DNA of 10,485 nt from Clostridium sp. CAG:575. Its GTDB lineage: Bacteria > Bacillota > Clostridia > TANB77 > CAG-508. The stretch is from NCBI GenBank assembly GCA_000435535.1, contig FR884558.1, positions 9,305-19,789 on the forward strand. Direction: 5' to 3'. The position numbers and the translations under genes were made by a program. Shown piece after piece: positions 1 to 6,519 of this stretch (the stretch's first letter is position 1; each line of letters opens with the position of its first letter). Under the pieces are notes generated by a model. The model was given only the letters and a program-made list of their open reading frames with translations, made no database searches and was not told where the DNA came from.

Positions 1-923
1 TAAAACATGGTACAAAAGAAATTTTAAAAATATTTAACTTATGTTTAATATCTTTTGGATTTATAATTGCAATAGTATTAATAAAATATAGACCGGTATA
101 TGAAGTTAAAATATCAGATACTTCAGTAGGGTATATACAAAACAAAAAAGCTTTTGAAGAAATAATAGAAAATTATATAGAAAACTATGAAGCAAAAAAC
201 GTAAAAAATGTAGAATTAGAAGAAGAACCAAAATTAGAGTTAAAATTAGTAAATAAAACACAAGAAACAAATGAAAGTGAAGTTACAATAGCTTTACAAA
301 AAGAATTAAAAATTACTTATGAATATTATGAAATTGCATTAAATAATGAAGTTCTAGCAACAGTTGATACAATGGAAGAAGCTCAAGAAATTGTTGCAGA
401 AGCTAATGATGAAAAATTAACAATAACAGAAAAAAATACAGAAAATATTGAGGAAGTAAACACAACAACATTAGATGTTGCCAAAAGTACTGTAATGAAA
501 ACAGAAGAAACCACAGAGGAAACAAGTATAGCAAATATCAATGGAGTAAAAATAGCATCTGTACCAGTTACAGGAGTTATTTCATCAAGATATGGTTCGG
601 TAAGTAGCTTAAGAGTATCAACTCATACAGGGTTAGATATAGCAGCACCATATGGAACAGCAATAAAAGCAGTAGCAGATGGAACAGTAACATTTGCAGC
701 ATATTCAGGTTCTTATGGATATTTAGTAAAAATAGACCATGGAAATGGAGTAGAAACATGGTATGGACATACAAGTAAAATGTATGTAAAAGCAGGAGAA
801 AAAGTTAATGCAGGAGATACAATAGCAGCGGTTGGAAGTACAGGAAATTCAACAGGGAATCATTTACATTTAGAGATAAGAATTAATGGAAAACATGTAA
901 ATCCACAAAAATATTTATATTAA
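1..923 (+). CDS. Membrane-anchored M23 family metallopeptidase (5'-partial)
   Basis: The frame is open from base 3 to the TAA at 921-923 (306 residues seen), so the true start lies before the window; the ATG at 372 is internal. Residues about 10-28 form one hydrophobic segment, probably a membrane anchor that places the rest outside the cell. Two similar short units follow, near residues 33-60 and 108-137, each a Tyr-rich strand then a charged helix. An acidic Thr/Glu-rich linker leads to a C-terminal LytM/M23 domain. Its zinc and catalytic residues are intact: HTGLD (H208, D212), the WYGH histidine H256, and HLHLE (H287, H289). Family members are zinc endopeptidases that cut peptidoglycan peptide bridges, so this is probably an active cell-wall hydrolase. 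Lying next to a spo0A-like gene suggests, but does not show, a sporulation role such as that of SpoIIQ-like proteins. A terminator separates it from the next gene. The family call is firm; the specific role is unknown. Confidence 0.9.
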   Translation, partial: KHGTKEILKIFNLCLISFGFIIAIVLIKYRPVYEVKISDTSVGYIQNKKAFEEIIENYIENYEAKNVKNVELEEEPKLELKLVNKTQETNESEVTIALQKELKITYEYYEIALNNEVLATVDTMEEAQEIVAEANDEKLTITEKNTENIEEVNTTTLDVAKSTVMKTEETTEETSIANINGVKIASVPVTGVISSRYGSVSSLRVSTHTGLDIAAPYGTAIKAVADGTVTFAAYSGSYGYLVKIDHGNGVETWYGHTSKMYVKAGEKVNAGDTIAAVGSTGNSTGNHLHLEIRINGKHVNPQKYLY

Positions 924-929
924 AAGTTT

Positions 930-967
930 AAAAAAGCAATGTTTCGTAAAAATATTGCTTTTTTTTG
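930..967 (+). terminator. Intrinsic terminator after the M23 peptidase gene
   Basis: The arms AAAAAGCAAT (931-940) and ATTGCTTTTT (954-963) pair perfectly around a 13 nt loop, and the T-run continues to 966. It starts 7 nt after the stop codon and should end the peptidase transcript before the spo0A-like gene. Confidence 0.85.
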
Positions 968-1004
968 TAAAATAAAAGAAACTTTTTGTAAATAAAATAA
1001 GCAA

Positions 1005-1034
1005 GAAGGATAAAAATAAAATATTATACAATTT
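1005..1034 (+). promoter_or_regulatory. Candidate SigH-type promoter for the spo0A-like gene
   Basis: GAAGGATAA (1005-1013) fits the Bacillus SigH -35 consensus RnAGGAwWW. After 12 nt, ATACAATTT (1026-1034) fits the -10 consensus RnnGAATww except for C in place of the G. Its -35 region shares the 10-mer CAAGAAGGAT (1002-1011) with the upstream region of dnaG (6449-6458). B. subtilis spo0A also has a SigH promoter. No convincing SigA promoter was seen in 968-1060. Inferred from sequence match only. Confidence 0.5.
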
Positions 1035-1081
1035 AACAGTAGGCTAAAGAGCTATTTAAAAAGAAAAAAGGAGAAAAAATT

Positions 1082-1636
1082 ATGAGCATGGACAAAGAAC
1101 GGGCATATGAAATTTTAAAAGAGGCAAATCAAACTGAAGACCCAGAAAAACTTAGAAAAATTTTGTATATGACTGTGTTTGAAAAAATTTCTTCATTAAA
1201 TGGTAATGAAGAAATTAGCGCTTCTGAGGAAAACAAAAATAAAATAGAGCAGGAAAAGCGGAGTAAAGATGAAAACAATAACAGCTTTGTAACACAACAA
1301 ATTACAGAACTTATGAAGGCATTAGGAATTCCAGCACATATTAAAGGGTATCATTACATTAGAACAGCAATAGAGATAAGCATCAAAGACATGCGAATGC
1401 TAGAAGCTATAACAAAATTATTATATCCAGAAATTGCAAAATGCTATAAAACAACACCTAGCCGTGTTGAACGAGCGATTAGACACGCAATAGAAATTGC
1501 TTGGAGTAGAGGTAATGTTGAAAAAGTAGAAGAAGTATTTGGATATACAGTGAATTTTGCAAAGGGAAAGCCAACAAATAGTGAATTTATTGCACTAGTT
1601 GTTGATAAGATTAGGCTTGAAAATAATATGATTTAA
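1082..1636 (+). CDS. Spo0A-family DNA-binding protein lacking a receiver domain
   Basis: This 184-residue protein ends in a well-conserved Spo0A C-terminal DNA-binding (effector) domain, residues about 71-181. Recognisable blocks are [16 protein letters not shown] (82-97), the recognition-helix region [14 protein letters not shown] (125-138), AWSRGN (140-145), FGYTV (153-157) and KPTNSEFIA (163-171). In full-length Spo0A (about 260-270 residues) this domain binds 0A boxes and is unmasked when an N-terminal receiver domain is phosphorylated. Here residues 1-70 are too short for a receiver and show none of its motifs; they contain a predicted helix (6-38) and a charged Glu/Lys/Asn linker (42-67). 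Only 158 bases separate it from the previous gene, so a receiver lost by frameshift cannot be hidden upstream. The chosen ATG follows AAGGAG (1068-1073) with an 8 nt spacer; ATG at 1088 is an alternative. Family is certain; whether it is the main sporulation regulator or a paralogue is unknown, so no symbol is given. Confidence 0.92.
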   Translation: MSMDKERAYEILKEANQTEDPEKLRKILYMTVFEKISSLNGNEEISASEENKNKIEQEKRSKDENNNSFVTQQITELMKALGIPAHIKGYHYIRTAIEISIKDMRMLEAITKLLYPEIAKCYKTTPSRVERAIRHAIEIAWSRGNVEKVEEVFGYTVNFAKGKPTNSEFIALVVDKIRLENNMI

Positions 1637-1642
1637 ACTCCT

Positions 1643-1684
1643 AAAAGCAGAAAATTTTAAATTTAAGATTTTCTGCTTTTTTAT
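1643..1684 (+). terminator. Intrinsic terminator after the spo0A-like gene
   Basis: A perfect 13 bp stem, AAAAGCAGAAAAT (1643-1655) with ATTTTCTGCTTTT (1668-1680), has a 12 nt loop and ends in a T-rich tract. It sits 6 nt after the stop codon and abuts the adhE promoter, whose -35 begins at 1684. Confidence 0.88.
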
Positions 1685-1711
1685 TGACAATTTTTTCTAA
1701 TAATATATAAT
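1684..1711 (+). promoter_or_regulatory. Consensus SigA promoter for adhE
   Basis: TTGACA (1684-1689) and TATAAT (1706-1711) match the SigA consensus exactly, with a 16 nt spacer. Transcription would start near 1718, giving a leader of about 30 nt that holds AAGGAGG (1733-1739), 7 nt before the ATG. No clear Rex operator was seen around it. This looks like a strong, constitutive promoter. Confidence 0.85.
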
Positions 1712-1746
1712 AAAATAGGATAAAATAATACAAAGGAGGATGCTCT

Positions 1747-4347
1747 ATGGCAGAAAATTTAGAGGAAGAAAAAGTACAAAAGATGATTAATGACTTAGTA
1801 GAAAAAGCCAAAATTGCTTCAAAAGAGTATTTAGAATTAAACCAAGAACAAGTAAATAATATAGTAAAAGCAATGTCAATGGCAGGATTAGAACATCACA
1901 TGGAACTTGCAAAAATGGCAGTAAAAGAAACAGGAAGAGGAATATATGAAGATAAAATAACAAAGAATATGTTTGCAACAGAATACGTATATCATAGTAT
2001 AAAATACGAAAAAACAGTTGGAATAATAAGTGAAAATGATGAGGAAGATTATGTAGAAATAGCAGAGCCAGTTGGAATTATTGCAGGTGTAACACCAGTA
2101 ACAAACCCAACATCAACAACAATGTTTAAATCTATTATTGCGGCAAAAACAAGAAATGTAATAATATTTGGATTTCACCCATCTGCACAAAAATGCAGTA
2201 GTGAAGCAGCTAGAATATTAAGAGATGCAGCTGTTAAAGCAGGTGCACCAGAAAATTGCATTTTATGGATAGAAGAACCAAGTATTTTAGCAACAAGACT
2301 ATTAATGAACCATCCAGATGTTAATTTGATTTTAGCAACAGGTGGAACAGGAATGGTAAAATCAGCATATTCATGTGGAAAACCAGCATTAGGAGTAGGT
2401 CCTGGTAACGTACCTTGTTACATTGATAAAACAGCAAAACTAAAAACATCTGTAAATGATTTAGTATTATCAAAATCTTTTGATAATGGAATGATATGTG
2501 CATCAGAACAAGCTGTTTTAGTAGATAAAGATATATATCAAGAATTTGAAAAATTGATGAGAGAAGCTGGATGCTATTTTGTAAATCCAGAAGAAAAAGA
2601 AAAGCTAAGAAATTCAATGTTTGAATATAACGAAGAATATGGATATAAATTAAAATCACATGTTCCAGGACAATCTCCATATACAATTGCAAAAGAAGCT
2701 GGTTTTGAAGTACCAGAAGATACAAAAGTAATTGTTGTATATGAAGAAGGAATTGGAGAAAATTACCCATTTTCTAAAGAAAAATTAAGCCCAGTACTAA
2801 CATATTATATTGTTAAAGATGAAAATGAAGGAATAGAAAAAGCAGAAAAATTATTAGAATTTGGAGGATTAGGACACTCTGCCGTAATTCATAGTGAAAA
2901 CGAAGAAACTATTTTGAAATTTTCAGAAACAATGAAAGCTGGAAGAATAATTGTAAACTCACCATCAACACATGGTGCTATTGGGGATATTTATAATACA
3001 AATATGCCATCACTTACTTTAGGTTGTGGATCATTTGGAGGAAATTCAACAACAGCAAATGTGTCATCAGTAAATTTGATAAATATTAAAAGAGTTGCGA
3101 AAAGGAGAGTTAATATGCAATGGTTTAAAGTTCCAGAAAAAATATATTTTGAAGCAGGTTCAATAGCATATTTGGAAAAAATGCAAGATATAGAAAGAGC
3201 CTTTATAGTAACAGACCAAGGAATGGTCAAATTAGGATATGTAGATAAAATTTTATATCACTTAAGAAAAAGACAAAAATATGTACATTCAGAAATATTT
3301 AGTGAGGTAGAACCAGACCCATCTTTTGATACAATAAAAAAAGGTGTAGAACAAATGAATAATTTTAAGCCTGATGTAATAATTGCAATAGGTGGAGGAA
3401 GCCCAATGGATGCTGCAAAAGGAATGTGGCTATTTTATGAACATCCAGATGCAGATATAGAAGGATTAAAATTGAAATTTATGGATATAAGAAAACGTAC
3501 TTATAAATTCCCTAAATTGGGAGAAAAAGCAAAAATGGTAGCAATCCCAACAACTTCAGGAACAGGTTCAGAAGTAACATCTTTTGCAGTAATAACAGAT
3601 AAAGAAAAAGACAGAAAATATCCACTTGCAGATTATGAATTGACACCAGATGTTGCAATTGTTGATCCAGACTTAGTTATGAGTCTACCAAAATCTGTAA
3701 CAGCAGATACAGGAATGGACGTATTAACACATGCTTTAGAAGCATATGTATCAAATATGGCATCAGATTATACAGATGGTTTGGCAGAAAAAGCGGTTGA
3801 ATTAGTAATGAATAATTTAGAGGAAGCATATAATAATGGAAGCAACAAATTGGCAAGAGAAAAAATGCACAATGCAAGTACAATTGCTGGAATGGCATTT
3901 ACAAATGCATTCTTAGGAGTAAGCCATTCAATTGCACATAAAATAGGTGCAGAATTCCATTTACCACATGGAAGAATTAATGCAATTTTATTACCATATG
4001 TAGTAAAATACAATGGAACAAAACCATCAAAATTTGTATCATTTCCTAAATATGAATATTATATAGCAGATGAAAAATACAGTCAGTTAGCTAAAAAGCT
4101 AGGGCTAAAAGCACAAAATACAGAAGAAGGAGTTAATAGTTTAGTAGAAAAAATAAAAGAATTAAATGCAAATTTAAATATTCCAAAATCTTTTAAAGAT
4201 GCAGGAATAGATGAAGAAGAATTTTTGGCAAAATTAGATATATTGGCAGATAGAGCATTTGAAGACCAATGTACAACAGCAAATCCAAGAGTTCCATTAG
4301 TAGAAGAAATTAAACAAATAATGTTAGACAGTTATTATGGGAAATAA
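1747..4347 (+). CDS. adhE: Bifunctional aldehyde-alcohol dehydrogenase AdhE
   Basis: This cytoplasmic two-domain enzyme reduces acetyl-CoA to acetaldehyde and then to ethanol with NADH, regenerating NAD+ in fermentation. At 866 residues it is close to the usual AdhE length (E. coli, 891). The N-terminal aldehyde dehydrogenase half (about 1-440) has a glycine-rich GGTGMVKSAYSCGKP block (199-213) and the catalytic cysteine C251 in DNGMICASEQ. The iron-dependent alcohol dehydrogenase half begins near M457 and has the NAD-binding GGGSPMDAAK (549-558). By alignment from memory with E. coli AdhE and FucO, the iron ligands are D658 and H662 (DVLTH), H727 (SHS) and H741 (LPHG). All key residues are present. 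It has its own consensus promoter and is probably co-transcribed with the gene 9 nt downstream. One oddity: an in-frame Shine-Dalgarno and ATG mark the exact start of the second half. Confidence 0.97.
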   Translation: MAENLEEEKVQKMINDLVEKAKIASKEYLELNQEQVNNIVKAMSMAGLEHHMELAKMAVKETGRGIYEDKITKNMFATEYVYHSIKYEKTVGIISENDEEDYVEIAEPVGIIAGVTPVTNPTSTTMFKSIIAAKTRNVIIFGFHPSAQKCSSEAARILRDAAVKAGAPENCILWIEEPSILATRLLMNHPDVNLILATGGTGMVKSAYSCGKPALGVGPGNVPCYIDKTAKLKTSVNDLVLSKSFDNGMICASEQAVLVDKDIYQEFEKLMREAGCYFVNPEEKEKLRNSMFEYNEEYGYKLKSHVPGQSPYTIAKEAGFEVPEDTKVIVVYEEGIGENYPFSKEKLSPVLTYYIVKDENEGIEKAEKLLEFGGLGHSAVIHSENEETILKFSETMKAGRIIVNSPSTHGAIGDIYNTNMPSLTLGCGSFGGNSTTANVSSVNLINIKRVAKRRVNMQWFKVPEKIYFEAGSIAYLEKMQDIERAFIVTDQGMVKLGYVDKILYHLRKRQKYVHSEIFSEVEPDPSFDTIKKGVEQMNNFKPDVIIAIGGGSPMDAAKGMWLFYEHPDADIEGLKLKFMDIRKRTYKFPKLGEKAKMVAIPTTSGTGSEVTSFAVITDKEKDRKYPLADYELTPDVAIVDPDLVMSLPKSVTADTGMDVLTHALEAYVSNMASDYTDGLAEKAVELVMNNLEEAYNNGSNKLAREKMHNASTIAGMAFTNAFLGVSHSIAHKIGAEFHLPHGRINAILLPYVVKYNGTKPSKFVSFPKYEYYIADEKYSQLAKKLGLKAQNTEEGVNSLVEKIKELNANLNIPKSFKDAGIDEEEFLAKLDILADRAFEDQCTTANPRVPLVEEIKQIMLDSYYGK
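3101..3117 (+). promoter_or_regulatory. Candidate internal ribosome binding site and ATG inside adhE
   Basis: AAAGGAG (3101-3107) lies 7 nt before an in-frame ATG (3115-3117, M457 of AdhE), as good as the binding sites of true gene starts in this window. Translation from it would give a 410-residue protein made of just the iron alcohol dehydrogenase domain. The AGG codon that creates the site is the only AGG among the 21 arginine codons of adhE (19 are AGA, one is CGT). However, the local peptide AKRRVNM resembles other AdhE linkers, so protein constraint may explain part of the match. Whether it is used is unknown. Confidence 0.3.
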
Positions 4348-4359
4348 GGTGATAAATTG
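4346..4359 (+). promoter_or_regulatory. Ribosome binding site supporting a TTG start
   Basis: AAGGTGAT (4346-4353) overlaps the adhE stop codon and matches the GGTGAT end of the classic anti-Shine-Dalgarno complement, followed after 3 nt by TTG (4357-4359). The next in-frame ATG is codon 39 and would remove a well-formed N-terminal helix, so TTG is the better start. Confidence 0.65.
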
Positions 4360-5610
4360 AAGATAATTGAAAAGATAGATAAATTTTTAAACAAAAATAA
4401 TCCAGAAAGAATTGCAAATGAAATAGCACAATCATATCAGGAAAAAAAGGAGAATGGGGAAGAACATCCAATGGATGATACTGTTGAAGAAATTATGCAA
4501 ATTTTCCAAAATAATCCAGATCTAGAAAAGGTAAGAGAAATATTAAAAAATATATTAGAGAAGAAAGATATACCAAATAGAATATTTGAAAAAACTGCAA
4601 CAAAAATATCACAAGATGAAAAAATTCCAGATAGTGTAATAACAGAGGTTGTTGCAAAATCAGATGTAGATGTAGCAGATGAAACAATAAATAATATAAT
4701 AAATGAAGGCGAGATAAATCCTAAAGAAAGACTAAAATTGCTTAAAAATGTTGAAAATAAAAATATATTAGAAAAGCAAGTAAGTAATGAATTAGAAATT
4801 TTGTATAGAAATTGTAAAGACAAAAGAGATGAAGAAGTTGCAGGAAGAGTAACTGAATTAAAAGAGATTTTAGATTCCAAGAATATTAGTGATGACTTAC
4901 AAGATTTAATTCAAACTGTAGTTGCAAAAAAAATGGCTGAAAATATTTATAGTGACACGAGTAAAGGTACTAATATATATACATTATCTAAGATAATGCC
5001 TGTAGAAGACATGGTCGAAAGAGACCTAGTATCAACAGTCGAAAGAGAGTATAATAAAATAGAAGATAGTAATCAGCCAAAAGAAGGTAGATTTAAAAAA
5101 CAAGAATTAAAAATACAAATTTTAATTGTGCTAGCAAAGAAAATAGCAAAAAAATATGAAGAGTCTGGAATATTTGTAATTCCTCAATCTGACAATATGA
5201 AAAAAATTAATGAAGAAGAAGAAAAAAATTTTATAAGGGCAATACAAACATATTCAAGAAAAGATTTATCAAGACAAGAAGTAGTTGATATAGATGAACA
5301 AGTAAGAGGAAAATCAGATAATATTCAGTTAAAAGAAGACGCAATTGTAGGATTGCTAAAAAAGATTCCCGAACAAAATAAAAAAAGAAGTATGAATAGT
5401 TTAATTAATATACTCAAAAATAGAAAAAGTTTGGAAACATTGTCAATGCTGGAAGAAAATGGCTTAATACAAAAACTTAACGAACTACCAGAAGAAAAAA
5501 GAAATAAAACTATAGAAACAATAAAGAATACAATGAGTAAAAGAAAATATAATGTAGCAGAAAAAATACCAAAAATAAAGAAACAAAAAATAGAAACATA
5601 TACAAGATAA
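4357..5610 (+). CDS. Hypothetical all-helical protein encoded with adhE
   Basis: I do not recognise this 417-residue protein. It is highly charged and rich in Lys, Glu, Ile and Asn, with no signal peptide or membrane segment, so it is probably cytoplasmic. Nearly the whole length looks helical. Residues about 54-200 contain helix pairs spaced roughly 30-35 residues apart, with related words such as IPNRIFEKTATKI (72-84), IPDSVITEVVAKS (90-102) and ISDDLQDLIQTVVAK (177-191). This suggests a HEAT/ARM-like alpha solenoid, a fold that usually binds other proteins. The last 20 residues are basic. It begins with TTG 9 nt after adhE with no promoter or terminator between, so it should be translated from the adhE transcript. 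A link to AdhE or its filaments (spirosomes) is only a guess from position. Base and codon use match the neighbours, so nothing points to recent transfer. Confidence 0.85.
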   Translation: MKIIEKIDKFLNKNNPERIANEIAQSYQEKKENGEEHPMDDTVEEIMQIFQNNPDLEKVREILKNILEKKDIPNRIFEKTATKISQDEKIPDSVITEVVAKSDVDVADETINNIINEGEINPKERLKLLKNVENKNILEKQVSNELEILYRNCKDKRDEEVAGRVTELKEILDSKNISDDLQDLIQTVVAKKMAENIYSDTSKGTNIYTLSKIMPVEDMVERDLVSTVEREYNKIEDSNQPKEGRFKKQELKIQILIVLAKKIAKKYEESGIFVIPQSDNMKKINEEEEKNFIRAIQTYSRKDLSRQEVVDIDEQVRGKSDNIQLKEDAIVGLLKKIPEQNKKRSMNSLINILKNRKSLETLSMLEENGLIQKLNELPEEKRNKTIETIKNTMSKRKYNVAEKIPKIKKQKIETYTR

Positions 5611-5663
5611 TAGTCATTAATGGCGATTTAGTAAATATAAACCGTCCTAATGGCTATTTTTTT
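5610..5663 (+). terminator. Intrinsic terminator after the adhE-hypothetical unit
   Basis: ATAGTCATTA (5610-5619) pairs with TAATGGCTAT (5648-5657), with one G-T wobble. The 28 nt loop can form a further imperfect inner stem. Seven T residues follow (5657-5663). It starts at the last base of the stop codon. Confidence 0.75.
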
Positions 5664-5758
5664 CACACAAAAAACACAAAAGGAATAAACTTTGTAAACA
5701 AAACTTAAATAGAATACCAGTATCAAACATATCAAGCCAAAAAAAGGAGGTTATAGAT

Positions 5759-6412
5759 ATGAGAAAAGAAAATGAATTACAAAAAATAGAAAACTTAATG
5801 GAAATAGACAAAATAATAGAGCCAAATAGTAAAGAATTTGAAAAATTAATGTTTATTTATAAAGTAGCAATTAAAGAGATAAATAAGAAGTTAGAGATAT
5901 TAAAAGAAGAATCAAAACTATTTTATAATTATGATTTAATTGATCATATTAATACTAGAATAAAATCACCAGAAAGTATTACTAATAAAATGAAAGATAA
6001 AAGCTTACAATATACATATAAAGAAATGATAAAAAATATAAATGATATAGCAGGAATAAGAGCAGTCTGCCCTATACAGAAAGATATATATTCAATACGA
6101 AATTTAATTAGTAAAATACCTGGAGTAAAAGTTTTAAAAGAAAAAGATTATGTGAGAAATCCTAAAAAAAGTGGATATTCTAGCTATCATATGATTATAG
6201 AAGTTCCAATTACATTGGCTCAAAATTTTATATATGTTAAAGTTGAGGTCCAAATAAGGACATTGGCAATGGATTTTTGGGCTAGTATAGAGCATAGTGT
6301 AAAATATAAAACAGATAAAGAAGTAACAAAAGCAACTTCTAAGGAATTGATACAGTGTGCAAAAATGGTTAATAAATTGGATAATAAAATGATGGTACTT
6401 AATGGTCAATAG
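5759..6412 (+). CDS. Small alarmone synthetase, GTP pyrophosphokinase (RelQ/YjbM-like)
   Basis: This 217-residue cytoplasmic protein is a single RelA/SpoT synthetase domain, about the size of B. subtilis YjbM/RelQ (211). Such enzymes move pyrophosphate from ATP to GDP or GTP, making (p)ppGpp. Family motifs appear in order: RIKSPESI (67-74), DIAGIR (96-101, with metal-binding D96), YVRNPKKSGYSSYH (131-144), EVQIRT (163-168, with catalytic E163) and MDFWASIEH (171-179). There is no hydrolase, TGS or ACT domain, so it cannot be a long Rel enzyme. One oddity is S141: as I recall, the motif normally reads GYRSYH or GYKSYH, so a usually basic residue is replaced. RelQ is the closest match I can recall, but RelP is not excluded. 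A strong AAAGGAGG (5743-5750) precedes the ATG by 8 nt. I found no convincing promoter in 5664-5742. It is monocistronic, with its own terminator. Confidence 0.9.
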   Translation: MRKENELQKIENLMEIDKIIEPNSKEFEKLMFIYKVAIKEINKKLEILKEESKLFYNYDLIDHINTRIKSPESITNKMKDKSLQYTYKEMIKNINDIAGIRAVCPIQKDIYSIRNLISKIPGVKVLKEKDYVRNPKKSGYSSYHMIIEVPITLAQNFIYVKVEVQIRTLAMDFWASIEHSVKYKTDKEVTKATSKELIQCAKMVNKLDNKMMVLNGQ

Positions 6413-6442
6413 TGGAAGTTTTCCCTTTTGACCATTTTTTTT
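6401..6442 (+). terminator. Intrinsic terminator overlapping the end of the alarmone synthetase gene
   Basis: AATGGTCAA (6401-6409) pairs with TTGACCATT (6428-6436), with an inner stem GGAA/TTCC (6414-6417, 6421-6424) and eight T residues (6435-6442). The 5' arm encodes the last residues, Asn-Gly-Gln, and lies just before the TAG stop (6410-6412). The end of the T-run forms the start of the -35 of the dnaG SigA promoter. Confidence 0.88.
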
Positions 6443-6469
6443 GAAAATCAAGAAGGATTTATGTAAAAT
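6441..6469 (+). promoter_or_regulatory. Candidate SigA promoter for dnaG-rpoD-mscS
   Basis: TTGAAA (6441-6446) and TAAAAT (6464-6469) are separated by 17 nt, and each has one mismatch to the SigA consensus. Transcription would start near 6476. It overlaps the SigH-type promoter at 6452-6480 and begins in the T-run of the preceding terminator. Confidence 0.6.
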
Positions 6470-6480
6470 AGGTCGAATAT
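6452..6480 (+). promoter_or_regulatory. Candidate SigH promoter for dnaG-rpoD-mscS
   Basis: GAAGGATTT (6452-6460) and GTCGAATAT (6472-6480), 11 nt apart, match the Bacillus SigH consensus RnAGGAwWW-N11/12-RnnGAATww at every constrained position. B. subtilis also has a SigH promoter (P3) in its dnaG-sigA operon, which supports this site. The element shares CAAGAAGGAT with the region upstream of the spo0A-like gene. Confidence 0.6.
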
Positions 6481-6519
6481 TATATATAAGTATGTTTATT
6501 TGAAAGAAAGCGAGGAAAA

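Noticed and set aside
372..923. A complete 183-residue M23 peptidase starting at ATG 372
   Set aside because: The same frame is open back to base 3 and encodes a membrane anchor and a repeated unit before this Met, so the ATG is internal; no ribosome binding site precedes it.
1041..1060. Small hairpin or regulatory RNA element in the spo0A leader
   Set aside because: Only a three to four base-pair stem could be drawn (GGCT/AGCT), which is expected by chance.
1082..1290. Remnant of a receiver domain in the N-terminus of the Spo0A-like protein
   Set aside because: No acidic pair, phospho-acceptor Asp or conserved Lys in the expected order; the segment is one helix plus a charged linker.
1684..1720. 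A Rex (redox) operator at the adhE promoter
   Set aside because: TTGACAA is followed by no good inverted TTAACAA half-site, so the match to TTGTTAAnnnnTTAACAA is too weak.
5014..5043. Two GTCGAA words resembling Spo0A boxes (near 5015 and 5038)
   Set aside because: They lie deep inside a coding sequence, encode ordinary Val-Glu codons, and each mismatches the consensus at the first positions.
5679..5716. A third SigH-type promoter before the alarmone synthetase gene
   Set aside because: AAAGGAATA (5679-5687) fits a -35, but the nearest ATAGAAT (5709-5715) lies 21 nt away instead of 11-12; the spacing does not fit.
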